A stretch of 64,000 bases of DNA from Malachius bipustulatus (GCA_910589415.1 OU342633.1:52880404-52944403); one strand, 5' to 3'; shown: positions 42,485 through 54,262, counted from the first letter of the stretch. Translations and numbers: made by a program. Notes: generated from the sequence alone by a model not told the origin.

Positions 42485-42595
42485 TTATAAAGGCCCATTA
42501 AGCTAACGGGCAGATTTCAGGTAGCATTTTTAAAGCTAATATCGATCTCAAATAACTTTCATTATCTTTTTTGTAATCTCTTTCATGCCAAGAAT
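42485..42595 (+). repeat. Dispersed 110-bp repeat, copy 3
   Basis: GGCCCATTAAGCTAACGGGC, AAGCTAATATCGATCTC, TTTCATGCCAAGAATC; closest to copy 2, 180 bp away. Confidence 0.6.
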
Positions 42596-45194
42596 CACTA
42601 AAATGCTATATTTTCCACATACGGTCGATACCTTTTCTAGAAAGGTAGGAATAAGTTTTGTTACTAATCTCTCCACTATAGTAATGGCCATAGATAATAT
42701 GCAGTGTGGGTAGCATAGGGCAATGCATTTTAAATGGGCAACAAACTGACAGCGTTGTCAGTTCAATGCAAGCAGTGCCACAGGTTCATTATAAAAATAT
42801 TAAAATCGAAAGATAATTGACATTTTTATTCTCAGGATTTCTAGACAAAAATAATTGAGGTTCTGTTGAAATGTCAAAAAGTAATAATTTTTGATGTTTG
42901 TATAATAACGTATAGACTGCATATTGCAATGCTTGTGGCTATTGCTTTTACATTATAAAAATATTATTTAAACACATTCCTTATTTACAGAGGTAGGTAA
43001 AATGAAAATCGTAGTGCTTGTTGATAAAATTTTATTTCTTACTACTTTATTGATGACTTTAGTTATCAAGGCTTCCCTATTTGGGAAAGATAGGCAGGTA
43101 TACTGCCTTTGCATTTTATATATATTCATTAACACTTTTAGAAAAAACAACTTCGAGTAGATGTCTCAGTATTTTTGCCAGTTATGTATAAGATTCTCCT
43201 TTGGCCGTATACGGCAATGTAATCATATACTCATCTTCTATCTTCACATAGTGCCTATCACTTGCAAATTACTTCTTTTCATCAGGGGACTTAGGTCAAG
43301 TACTTACTTTATTCTTCTTCTCAGGAGGATGTTACCATGTAATATTTCAAAATATTAAATTAAATATACATCAACACTCGTATTACCTTGGAGCCTAGGT
43401 ATTTGCTGTTGAACTGAGAACTTGTTGTTGCGGTCCAAGAATATTTCGTTTTGTTTAAAACAACAAAACAACATACGCACTGTCTCCGAGAAAGAAGGAT
43501 AGTGTATTGGTTTTTAGCTTAAGTGCAGAAAAATAATATTGAGACTCAGAATCGCTGTCCGTTATTCAAGTATTCAAGAAATAATACAAAAATAAATATA
43601 ACTTCGTGAATTATTTTATGACAGTTTTATTATTTACTTAATTACCAATGTTTGGTTACCAACGCAACGTCAATTATTGCCACTACAACAGAGTATCTGT
43701 CAGTTGAAAATTAAAATTCCGCATCTACCTAATTATTCTGTGGAGTAAGTAAATGTAGATCTTTAGGAAATGTGTTCTCGCAAGAAATTGTAGAAGGAAT
43801 GACAAATACCGCGTCATAGCATTTGCATTCATTTAGTATAAATAATAAGTCATACTTATACTTAATTATTATTATCAATATAAGTATGTATTATACCTAC
43901 ACCTACGAATATGTTCTGACTAACTAAATAATCGAAACAATTTTGTTCATAAAATGGATATTAATTTGAAAAAGAAGAATATAATAAACTTTGACGGATT
44001 CAAAAGAATATAATAATTAAATAATATCTGAATATTGTAATATTAATGTATGAAGTTATAAACTCTACTGTGCGGTTCCATGTTGTGCAATCTTCACTTA
44101 TGAACGAGATCGATGATAATAGAGCAGTCTGCGGAGGTACAAAATGCTACAGAAGTGCAACGAATTAAATCATTTTCAAAATGAAGAGCGTACGCTCGTG
44201 GACGTCTGCTTGCCAGAAGTATGACAAAAGCGGCAACTGTGAGCGCCATAAGAGCACTGCTGCATTATAACTATGGCACTTACTATAGAATCATGATTTG
44301 GTTAAGTCTCTCTAAATAAAAAATAAACTTTATGTACATTACCGGACCGGTATTATTTTGGTCACAATATTGCAATCGAAACAGGTATTTCTGATTCTGA
44401 CTCAAACTAACTTGTTCTTTTGAAAAGTGATCAATCTCACATTTTCATTAAATCACGATTCATATGATTCGAAAATTCAAACAAAAGAATACAGTTAAAA
44501 TCTATGTAGTTTTTATTATATTTTTGCTATAAAAGTCAATCGAAGGCCAGCGATCTGTGTAGGTATATTAAATATCCTGTAGGGGACCCATATTGTAGGA
44601 GTAGAATCACCATCATGTTTGTCATATCCAATCCATCTTCAAAAAGACCTAATCAAAAGAAATAATATTTAAAAAATATATTGGTTGTAATGTTACGAGA
44701 ATACCCATTTACCTTTAGAAGTTGTTTCCTGGAACTTATTATTGTTGGTCTATAGTAACAGGCACAAAAAGATGGCTCCTACGGCACCGGCACCGGCACC
44801 AGCACCAGCACCAGCATGAACATGTCATTGAAACTCCAGCTCCTTGTCCGGTGGTCCCTGTATAGACTGGATTACCTGTGAAGAATATTCTTATGAAACA
44901 TGATGCAAAGTTAGCTTGAGCAATCATCACAAACGTAAGTAGACAAAACTAGTTGGAAGTATTCAGAGGGAGGAATTCGCAAATGAAACAAAGGCAAAAT
45001 ATTGCTTTCTCAGCACTGTAAAAGAAATTATGATGAGTACCCTGAATGCAAATGTGTTATGCATCAAATTACAACAAATCATCAGGACATCTAAAAAAAG
45101 TATATTACATTCAATACAAGGCAGAAAATACTGTCAAATATTAATGCAGAAATGTTGATAGAAAACAATAAATAAAAAATACCTACTGCTACAT

Positions 45195-45350
45195 TTGAAT
45201 AGTAAACATTCCAAAGAAGCAGAAATATACAATTGCAATGATTGTTCATACGAAACAATATTTAAAAGTGATATGATTAGGTTTGATAAATATAAACATG
45301 CAAAATACGGGGAAGTGTACGTATGTAAGAAGGTTCTTATGAATTAACTA
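45195..45350 (+). pseudogene. Decayed C2H2 zinc-finger fragment
   Basis: AGTAAACATTCCAAAGAAGC, then IYNCNDCSYETIFKSDM and a partial next finger; stops follow. Confidence 0.7.
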
Positions 45351-45559
45351 TTCATAGCGCTCTCATATTTAAAACAAAATCATGAACTCAAACTAAAGCA
45401 TAGCAAAAAAAAAAATAAATAACCGAATGTAAATAATTAAGGAAAAAGTTAACTTGAAATGCATCATCAGACACAGCTTCACAAGAATAATTTCATACAC
45501 CCCAACATGTTTTAAGTTGCTACATTATTGATTTTACAAAAAGAATCAAATCATTTTCA

Positions 45560-45740
45560 ATGTTTGTATCATAAAAAAATTCTTAGCATATGTACATTTC
45601 CCCATGTCTCGAGTATTTATATTCATCATGTTTAGTTACATCACTTTTAATTCTTATTTCCTATTATCATTCCTTGCAATAGCACATTTCAGTTTCTTTG
45701 AAATGTTTACTTTTAAAATGTGGTAGTTTTCTCTATTCTT
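45560..45740 (-). pseudogene. Decayed C2H2 zinc-finger fragment
   Basis: On the minus strand the H-x-K-H, CKEx and YKRH-type words survive but the fingers lack at least one Cys each. It is the inverted partner of 34600-34860. Confidence 0.65.
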
Positions 45741-46245
45741 GCTTCCAATCGACAGTCCTTCCATCGATTCTTGGATACGGTCATTGCTCTGATGATGCAA
45801 AACGTACATTTTTCAGTAGTCCCGATGAAATAATTGTTGCAAATAAATGTTTAGTGCATCTGCCATTCAGTATGTGCACCGAGATTCGCTAAAAACTGCT
45901 GAGGAAAATATTTGATTCTATTTCACATCAACAATTTCCAATTAATTAGCAGACTTGCAACTAATTTATCATGTTTACAATTTTACAACGATCGGTCAAA
46001 GTAACTTTTATTAATTCATATTTCATAAGAATATTCTTCACCTTTAAATAATTATTATGTCCATTCCTCATATTCATTTTACACTTAAGTAGATTCATCT
46101 CCATAATGTAAAGTACGAAATCCGTTAAATTAATCTCCATCTTCATTCTTACGATTCTTCTTCTCTTACAATTTCTTCCTAAAAAAAGTAATCTATGAGA
46201 ATTAAGTTTGAAATATTAAATTTAATATGATAAACTATCTGTTTT

Positions 46246-46734
46246 CTTAATCGATATCCCCGATAATCCACCCCTTGCACATTTGCAAGAACTTTATTCA
46301 CTCCAACTCTGAAAGGTTAGTTAAATTTCTGTCAACAGTTTTCGAACAATTTTGAAAAAAAATTCAGTAGTTAGCATGGTTTAAAAAGAAGGTGGTAATA
46401 CCGAAAACTCGATTAATATTTCAGAAATTTACAGAACTTCTGGGAAATTTGCTCTGGTCCAATAAATATGACGATAATTTTTTTTTGAAAAATACAAATT
46501 ATACAACTAAGGTGAGCTTAATTAAGCAGTTTTTTTTTCAAATGCCTAAACTAGAACTAGAACTTACCTTTTTTTGGCTTCCTTTCCATCTCCCTAGGAT
46601 TTCCGTCAACCCAATGAATCGTTCTAGCAAGTAAGCAATTTCGTGTCTTCAGGGCGTTTAGTAAAAATGTCTTTCATTGGTCATCTGGTAAGCTAATTGG
46701 CAGGTGATGGAAAGTCACATTTACTTTCTTCTTC
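46246..46734. other. Non-coding spacer
   Basis: Nothing recognised. Confidence 0.5.
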
Positions 46735-46749
46735 AATTGGAAAGACTTG

Positions 46750-46910
46750 AGTACACCGGTGGCCGATCTGCTGAATCACTGGACCGGGCGGACTGAGTTC
46801 GATTCTCGGTGAAGCTCTGGGTGTCTGTGTTGTCCTTTCTACTATTTAATGGCATACTTGAGGCTGGGTAATGTTGGCAAATAGCTCAAACCCATAATTA
46901 CCGGAGTGGG
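46750..46910 (+). mobile_element. tRNA-type SINE (161 bp) with 15-bp target duplication
   Basis: B-box-like GAGTTCGATTCTC at about 46795-46807, followed by CTCTGGGTGTCTGTGTTG. It is flanked by AATTGGAAAGACTTG at 46735-46749 and 46911-46925. It lies 65 bp past the end of the minus-strand zinc-finger ORF, probably in its 3' UTR. Confidence 0.85.
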
Positions 46911-46974
46911 AATTGGAAAGACTTGGATATGTATTCTTCTCGATTAATATGAACATTCCCGACATTTGTACACT

Positions 46975-48243
46975 TCAGCTTCTTGAGAATGTTTTTTTAG
47001 GCAAAAGAACATTCACTTCTCTGGCATGTATACGTTTATTATGCGTGCTCAAACAACTTTTCCAATTTGTTTTATAAAAACATTCCTGACATTTATACAC
47101 TTCTGCTTGCTTAGAATGCCGATTGATAAAATGCCTGTTCAAATAACCTTTAATCCTTGTTTCATAAGAACATTCCTCACACTTGTAGACTTCTGGTTCT
47201 ATTGCATGCTTAACTTTATAATGTAGGGAAAAAGAACGTTTATATCTTGTTTCGTAAGAACATTCATGGCATTTATAGACTTTGGCATCCGGTGCATGTT
47301 TGTGTTTATAATGTTTAGTCAAATTCCCTTTAATTCTCGTTTCATAAGAACATTCTTGACATTTGTACATTTCAGCTTCTTGAGAATGTGTTTCTTTATA
47401 ATGTCTGCGTAAACTAGGTTTATGTCCTGTTTCAAAAGAACATTTCTTGCATTTGTTCACTTCTCTGGGATGTATACGTTTATAATGGGCGGGCAAACTA
47501 CTTTTCCTTTTTGTTTCATATGAACATTCCTGACATTTATAGACTTCTGCTTCATTAGAATGCCGATAGTTAAAATGCCTGTTCAAATCACCTATAATCT
47601 TTGCTTCATATGAACATTCCTGACACTTGTAGACTTCTGCTACTATTGCATGCTTAACTTTATAATGTAGGGAAAAAGAATTTTTATATCTTGTTTCGTA
47701 GGAACATTCATGACATTTATAGACTTTGGCATCCGGTGCATGTTTATGTTTATAATGTTCAGTCAAATTCCGTTTAATTTTCGTTTCGTAAGAACATTCC
47801 TGACATTTGAACAGTTCGGTTTTTTTTGAATGCTTATAATTATAATGTTGAATAAAATTATATTTAATTCTTGTTTTGTAAGAACATTCGTGACATTTAT
47901 AGATTTTGACATCCGGTGGATGTTTACCATTTGTACGTTTACGCATACAACGTCTGGACAAAACTTCTTTTTCATTTGTTTCATATGAAGATTGCTGACA
48001 CTTAAATATTTCAATATCGTTTGAGCACATCGGCCTAGATCCAGGTTTGTGTTCTTCGATGTCAATTTCTTCTTCCTTCATTACATCTACAGCCTGAGGA
48101 TAGAAGAATTCTGGTTCTTCTTTTACAAAGCAAGACGGGAAAGTGTTTGCAACATTGATCAATTCTGAAGGTTCATAGTTTGGATCATCTTGTTCATTTT
48201 CACATTTCAGTTTAAAAGTCTCACCAGATTTATCTTCCATCAT
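46975..48243 (-). CDS. C2H2 zinc-finger protein (422 aa, 10 fingers), C-terminus frameshifted
   Basis: The N-terminal 75 residues are acidic with psi-K-x-E motifs (FVKEEPEFF, MKEEEIDIEEHKP) and are closely related to the next gene (49583-51178). A first finger is degenerate (FKCQQSSYET, Cys to Ser, His lost), followed by ten C-x2-C-x12-H-x4-H fingers. The last 10 residues (VLLPKKTFSRS) are out of frame relative to a finger remnant that continues downstream (KHSQEAEVYKCRECSY in another frame at about 46930-46985), so the array has been shortened by a small indel. A 3' splice site (TTACTTTCAG, minus strand, exon from 48363) lies 120 bp before the start, indicating a spliced 5' leader. Likely nuclear DNA-binding protein. 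Confidence 0.85.
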   Translation of the reverse strand: MMEDKSGETFKLKCENEQDDPNYEPSELINVANTFPSCFVKEEPEFFYPQAVDVMKEEEIDIEEHKPGSRPMCSNDIEIFKCQQSSYETNEKEVLSRRCMRKRTNGKHPPDVKIYKCHECSYKTRIKYNFIQHYNYKHSKKTELFKCQECSYETKIKRNLTEHYKHKHAPDAKVYKCHECSYETRYKNSFSLHYKVKHAIVAEVYKCQECSYEAKIIGDLNRHFNYRHSNEAEVYKCQECSYETKRKSSLPAHYKRIHPREVNKCKKCSFETGHKPSLRRHYKETHSQEAEMYKCQECSYETRIKGNLTKHYKHKHAPDAKVYKCHECSYETRYKRSFSLHYKVKHAIEPEVYKCEECSYETRIKGYLNRHFINRHSKQAEVYKCQECFYKTNWKSCLSTHNKRIHAREVNVLLPKKTFSRS

Positions 48244-48363
48244 TCAGCTGGTTTTCCCTTGATGCAGACCGGAAACCTATTCTCTGCTCTATAGAGGATC
48301 AGATAAATCGAAGTAAGATATTCTTCTAGCAGCAGTGATCTTTTCGAACTCGAAGTGGAGGAT

Positions 48364-49316
48364 CTGAAAGTAAGCAATGCACATGTATACACAAGGTCAC
48401 CCTGTTAAGCAAACAAAATCAAATATGTAGAAGCAGATAAAGAAGTCAATATTTATAAAACTATAATTTCTTAATCATGAATTTTTTTTTTAAACATCAA
48501 TGTCTTTTCATTTGATTTTTTTATCCAGCAGTGTATTTTCGGTCTACTCAGCATACCAGAACAAAAACCAGAGCTGCATTCTCTTGCTAATACAATTAAT
48601 ATTTCGATTAAAAAAAATTATGATAAAAATAAAAATTGATTATTCGGATAGGCGGAACACCCCCGCCTGTATATCAAAAAATAATGCCTAAAAAAGATAC
48701 AGAAAACTTTTTTTAACATAATTTTGATAGTAAATAGTGGTAGACACCTACATAAAAAACTACGAAATAAGGTTGTTCTACAAGACTTTTTTATGAAAAA
48801 ATATCCATGGAATTTAAGAAAATAAGACAGACTGGAAAAACCACACCGGTCAACACTTTGGAGTTGTTTCTTAGCCATCAACCTCACTTCTATTTTCTCC
48901 AAATTGAACAAAGGTAGGTCAAAAAATGTAAAAATGTTATAAGGTGAAGTATCTTTGTGAAGTTACTAAAAAAAATGTATGGGAAAAAGTGGTTTGGAAA
49001 TAAAACTTAAGAAATATATCAATTTGTAGCTTTATTTGAATTTTTATATATTTTTTGGATTTTGTTTGTCATGAGTTTTTTGAGATTTAAATAACATTTT
49101 CGATTAATGTTTACCAATTTCATTTTAATTAACTGAAATTTAACATAAACAAATCTGCAAAATTAATATCTGACTTCAAATCTACGAACATCCACAATAT
49201 CCAAAAAACTGGAAAACAGCTTTCTGGATCACTTGCATTTCTAGCCCATTTTTTTCGCCATAATGACTGGAGTAACAATTATAAATCAAATCAATCTTAT
49301 CATATCACATATTTGT
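48364..49316. other. Non-coding spacer between the two minus-strand zinc-finger genes
   Basis: No supported gene; probably contains the first intron and promoter of the gene at 46975-48243. Confidence 0.5.
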
Positions 49317-49560
49317 ACAACTTTTAGTATGTTTTAGTCAAATTATTTCTAATAGTATTGTTTGAAAAGAACATTCCTCACATTTACATTTATCAGTGTC
49401 TTTTATGTAATAAGCTGGTAGAATTACCTTCTTTTGTAAGAAACATTCGCGCCATTTATATCAAATGTCAATCTGTAAATGTTTCAAAGTTTCAAAATAA
49501 AAAATTACTTTTTCTTCTCCTTCCATAGAAACCTAATCCTTTTGCATGTTTAAGTTTGAA
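49317..49560 (-). pseudogene. Decayed zinc-finger remnant behind the 13-finger gene
   Basis: Minus-strand words corresponding to KCEECSF and CRECFLQK are visible with stops between. It may be former fingers of the upstream gene beyond its present stop. Confidence 0.5.
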
Positions 49561-49582
49561 AGAAATTGCCTGTATGTCCTGT

Positions 49583-51178
49583 TTAATTATTGTCTTCTTT
49601 TACATGTGCAAGTTTATAATGGTGGGTCAAAACACCTGCAATTCTTGTTTTAAAAGAACATTCCTCACATTTATGTACTGCAGCTTTTCTTGCACGTTTA
49701 CTTGTTTGAAGTCTCATCAAACTACTTACAAATCTTCTTATGTCATGGGAGCATTCGGTGTCGGTGGGTTTATTCAATTCAGCTTGATTAGAATGTTTAC
49801 TTCTAAAATGCTTAATAAGATTGTATTTTCTTCTGAATTCAAATGAACATTCCTGGCATTTATACACTGCAGCATTTTGTGAATGTTTACTATTGAAATG
49901 GTTAACGACGTTGTGCTTTCTTCTGGATTCATATGGACACTCCTGACATTTGTACACTTCGGCTTCTTCTGCATGTTTAATTTTATGATGCTTCGTCAAA
50001 TTGCCTTTATATCTTGTTTCATAAGAACATTGCTGACATTTATACATTAAAACTTCTTTAGCATGCTTACTTTTAATATGATTAGTCAAATTACATTTAT
50101 TTCTTGTTCCATAAGAGCATTCGTCGCATTTATACACTGCAGCATTTTGTGAATGTTTTAAATTAAAATGATTAGTGACGTTATGTTTTCTTCTGGATTC
50201 ATATGAACATTCCTGACATTTATAGACTTCCGCTTCTTTTGCATGTTCACTTGCATCGAGTCTCGCAAAACCTTCAAATCTTTTTTCAAGAGAGCTTTCA
50301 TTGGATTTACTCGATTTAGAATGCCTGTTTCTAAAATGATTAATCAAATTGTATTTGTTTCTTGTTTCATATGAGCACTCCACACATTTGTACATTTCAG
50401 CATCCTTAGAATGTTGAATCATAAAATGCCTGTTCAAATTACCCTTAGTCCTTGTTTCATAAGAACACTCCAGACATTTGTAAACTTCTGCTTCTTTTGT
50501 GTGTTGACGTTTATGATGTTGGGTCATATAACCTTTAATTCTTGTTTCAAAAGAACATTCCTGACATTTGAACACTTCAGCTTCCTTTGAATGTTTACAA
50601 TTATAATGTTGAATAAAATGATATTTAAATCTTGTTTGGTAAGAACATTCGTGACATTTATAAATTTTGGCATCCGGTGCATGTTTACGATTATAATGTT
50701 GAGTCAAATACTCTCTAATTCTCGATTCATAGGAACATTCTTCACATTTGTATACATCTGCTTCTTTTGAATGTTTACGTGTATAATGTGTGGACAAATA
50801 CTCTTTAATTCTTGATTCATAGGGACATTCTTCACATTTGTATATATCTGCTTCTTTTGTATGTTCACGTATATAATGTGTGGACAAAAATTGTTTTTCA
50901 TTTGTTTCAAATGAACATTCCTGACACTTATATTTTTTAACATCGTTTGAACACATTGACCCATATTCAGGTTTATGTTCTTCGAGGTCAATTTCTTCTT
51001 TCTGTGTCACATCTACAGCCTGGGGATAGAAGAATTCTGGTTCCTCTTTTACAAAGCAAGAAGGGAACGCGTTTGCAACACTGCTCAATGTTGAAGGTTC
51101 GTCGCTTGGAACATCTTGTTCATTTTCACATTTCAGTTTAGGCAACAACAACAAGTCACCAGATTTATGTTCCATCAT
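49583..51178 (-). CDS. C2H2 zinc-finger protein (531 aa, 13 fingers)
   Basis: Acidic N-terminus (KLKCENEQDVPSDEPS, FVKEEPEFF, KEEIDLEEHKPEYG) paralogous to the neighbour at 46975-48243, then seven fingers, a 25-residue spacer (SKSNESSLEKRFEGFARLD), five more fingers, a degenerate block (ECSHDIRRF) and a last finger HKCEECSFKTRIAGVLTHH, ending VKEDNN. All intact fingers have C-x2-C-x12-H-x4-H spacing. The last 100 residues are about 94% identical to the end of the + strand gene at 10216-11463. A 3' splice site (TTTCATTTCAG, exon from 51351 on the minus strand) suggests a 5' noncoding exon as in its paralogue. Likely nuclear DNA-binding protein; target unknown. Confidence 0.9.
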   Translation of the reverse strand: MMEHKSGDLLLLPKLKCENEQDVPSDEPSTLSSVANAFPSCFVKEEPEFFYPQAVDVTQKEEIDLEEHKPEYGSMCSNDVKKYKCQECSFETNEKQFLSTHYIREHTKEADIYKCEECPYESRIKEYLSTHYTRKHSKEADVYKCEECSYESRIREYLTQHYNRKHAPDAKIYKCHECSYQTRFKYHFIQHYNCKHSKEAEVFKCQECSFETRIKGYMTQHHKRQHTKEAEVYKCLECSYETRTKGNLNRHFMIQHSKDAEMYKCVECSYETRNKYNLINHFRNRHSKSSKSNESSLEKRFEGFARLDASEHAKEAEVYKCQECSYESRRKHNVTNHFNLKHSQNAAVYKCDECSYGTRNKCNLTNHIKSKHAKEVLMYKCQQCSYETRYKGNLTKHHKIKHAEEAEVYKCQECPYESRRKHNVVNHFNSKHSQNAAVYKCQECSFEFRRKYNLIKHFRSKHSNQAELNKPTDTECSHDIRRFVSSLMRLQTSKRARKAAVHKCEECSFKTRIAGVLTHHYKLAHVKEDNN

Positions 51179-51351
51179 TCAGCTTGTTTCCCTTGATGCG
51201 GACCGACAATCTTATTCACTTGTGTTGACCTCTTATCTTACTTTTTTATTTAATCGCTGCTCTATAATAATAGAGGATCAGATAAATCAACAGAGGACAT
51301 TCTTCTATCTCTGTGTCAGTAGTGAGCTTTCGAAACTCGAAGTAGACAATC

Positions 51352-53145
51352 TGAAATGAAAGTAAGGATTGCACATATTTACACAAGTGCCATGTTGTCA
51401 AGCAAACAAATTCAAATTATGTAGAAGTAGAACTCAATATTTTGGATAAAAAGTTTATGTTGTAAATATAATTAATTACAGTACATACTCTAAAAATAAA
51501 GACCAATTTCATAAAAATTAATAAATCTCTTGATAATTACTTCTGGAAGCAATATAGACTTTTCCGCAAAAACAATGTGTCCTATTCAAATTTTTATAAG
51601 CAAGGTTTTTTTTAGCAATTTAGTCAGCCTTCAGAAAAAACAATAAGCAATTGTTGTAAAAAAACACAGTCCTCGAGACAAATTTTTTTAGAGAAATCCG
51701 TCATTATTTTATTGACCAAAATGTAATTTTTGATACTTTTAAAAAACTGAATTTTTTGACTTCAGTTTTTGTTTTGCAAGACTGCTTTTTATGTCTGAGG
51801 GTGCCGCCCAAAGGGGAACTACACAGAAATGGTAGTAGACAGGTAAAGTGTGAAAAAAATTTCACTCGAAATTTCATGTCCAAGATTGAATCTGTTAAAC
51901 TGAAAAATGAAAGATTCTGATCGTTTACAGTTTGAATCTCAGACATGAATGTTTTTCCAAAAATTTCCTGAATTACGTTTTCATTTGATCACAGGATAGT
52001 TAAAAAAAGATAATTGGTCTGACCAACCTGCTCTCTCTGATAAGTCCTTGCCAACATTCAATTTTAATATCAAATTTATTTTAGCAATAAATCATTTGTT
52101 ATTTTTATTTTATCTCATCAGCCTGCAGTCATAAATCATCCCCTCTCCCTCTACAGAGTACATAGTATAAAAAAACTTTACTTTTACACATTACATTACA
52201 CAAAAACCGTAGGCAAGGAAGACGTGGGATGGAGATACGGCTGCAGCCAAGGGCCAAGGTGTAGGTGAAGTGGATCTGCGGTCTACACCGGATGGTAATG
52301 CACTTATTATATTATCAGGGGGGTATTTTTGAAGTCAATTTCACGGATTTTCTCATGCACAAGGTTTTAAGTAGGTACCATACCAAGCAAACGACCCGCT
52401 TCAGCCCCCTCTTTATCCAATGAATTATAATGAATAATTCAATGCCTCATAATTATCTTTTTTTCACCAACCCAAAACCCAAATAGCTAAATACTCTTTA
52501 ATAATAATACGTACAGCTTCCAATGAAAATTGGCACCGGAAGTTACTATCACCCAAGCGGCTGAATGTTTAACTAGCATTGATTTAAAATGTCAATTTAA
52601 ATAGAAGGAAACCTCAATCTGTCCTTGGATTGTTATCTAAAAATAAATCATAAATTACTGTAATACAATTCATGGGTGATTTTTTAAATTCATTTCAGGT
52701 TCTGTGTAGTTAGTCATCAAGGCAACAGATGGCGCTACTTTTTTTGACCCCATTTTTAGGAAAGCTGCACCTATTATTGTCAAGAGTATTTGCTCGCACT
52801 CATATACAATGTTCCAGAGTTGCCACTTTTCAATTAATGTTTTTTTACAGTAAAGGAACTGATATCTTTTATCCTATTTATAGGAAGTTATTTTCGAAAT
52901 TCAAAACAGCAGGACCATCACTGGCGGCGTGCTCAATAAAAGATTGTGTAATTATAACTATTATCCATAATAATTATTGTAATTTATTTTTATTGTATAA
53001 TTTCTTAATGTAGTAGTGTTATGATTACATGATTGTGAACGGGGTATATTTTGGTATGATCATGAACCGGTTATGTATGTAATGTATTAACAGTCGATCA
53101 GACTTGTCAGCCAGACGGTTGTGGAGAGGGAAATAAAAATGACGT
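51352..53145. other. Non-coding region
   Basis: Probable first intron and promoter of the 13-finger gene at its left end; the rest shows nothing I recognise. An open stretch of 94 codons at 52729-53013 has no protein-like features. Confidence 0.5.
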
Positions 53146-53153
53146 GTAGTAAT

Positions 53154-54254
53154 GGCACGGGCCTGAACCAAGCGCCGAGAGATCATGTTCCCGTGCAGTG
53201 TTGCCACGTCGACGCGAATTTCTGCAATTACTTCAGTGGGATTTTAAACGACTTGTAAATTTTTGGCAATGAACCTCGAATTATTACAAATTAGTTTTTG
53301 CTTTAGACGTACCTCCGACAAATAGTGGTGCGTAAGCGTCCAGGGACGGAGATATGATTTTTTTAATTCCTCACACCTATCTTTAAATGCGAAATTATTA
53401 TTTTTCACTGTCTTCCGAGCAATTAATTTGGATGAAATTTCGCACGCGAACTTGTCTTTAGATGTGCTTTCGACTAAAAATAGTGCCAAAGTGGGACAAA
53501 GTCCATAGGGGCGGATATGTGATTTTTTTAATTTTTAGGCGCCAGCATTGAATGCGAAATTTGACTGTCTTCCGAGAAATTAATTTGGATGAGATGTTTC
53601 TCTCATTGGCGGCATATTGTTTTTTCATGTCATTCGGCATTAAAAAAATCAATTTAACTAAGAATCTAAAAAATTAAACAAAAACCGAAATTTGTATTTT
53701 CGATATATCAAAAATATATTATTTCCATCGGATTACGTCATAAAAAACCATTCTCCGAAAAATCATACGACAAGTAGTAATTATTGCTCGGAAGACAGTC
53801 AAATTTCGCATTCAAAGGTGGCGCCTAAAAATTAAAAAAAATCATATATCCGCCCCTGAACTTTCTGCCACTTTGGCACTATTTTTAGTCGAAAGCACAT
53901 CTAAAGACAAGTTCGCGTGCGAAGTTTCATTCAAATTGATTGCTCGGAAGACGGTCAAATTTCGCATTCAAAGCTAGCGCCTGAAAATTAAAGAAAATCC
54001 GTCCTTGGACACTTATGCATCACTATTTATTTATTTGTCGGAGGTACATCCAAAGCAAAGACTAATTTGTAATAAATAATTCGAGGTTCATTGCCAATTA
54101 AATTCACAAAAGTCGTTTAAAATCCCACTGACGTGATTGTAGAAATTCGCGACGACGTGGCAACACAGCATGGGAATGTCGTCGCTACTGGCGTGGCGCT
54201 AGAGCTTGGCCTTGGCGCTAGCGCAAGCGCCAAGCGCTAGTTCAGGCCCGTCCC
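53154..54254. mobile_element. Foldback DNA element (1101 bp), GG...ACGGGCCTGAAC termini, 8-bp TSD
   Basis: Flanked by GTAGTAAT at 53146-53153 and 54255-54262. The ends share GRSACGGGCCTGAAC; inner arms of about 450 bp pair with each other, for example CGACTAAAAATAGTGCCA against TGGCACTATTTTTAGTCG and GTGTTGCCACGTCG against its complement. The right end has an extra GC-rich self-complementary patch (54190-54245). No transposase. The 8-bp duplication fits an hAT-like origin. Confidence 0.85.
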
Positions 54255-54262
54255 GTAGTAAT

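Larger units (their letters stand above)
42058..44619. other. AT-rich non-coding region
   Basis: Holds two members of the dispersed 110-bp repeat (42198-42310 and 42485-42595) and otherwise nothing I recognise. Confidence 0.5.
44620..46245. repeat. Right arm of the large inverted duplication (partner 34135-36300)
   Basis: Mirrors the left arm in reversed order. The arms are roughly 1.6-2.2 kb with internal indels, separated by about 8.3 kb. Confidence 0.8.

Noticed and set aside
52729..53013. 94-codon ORF as a small membrane protein
   Set aside because: Hydrophobicity comes from AT-rich composition; no start context, no homologous copy and no neighbouring gene support.
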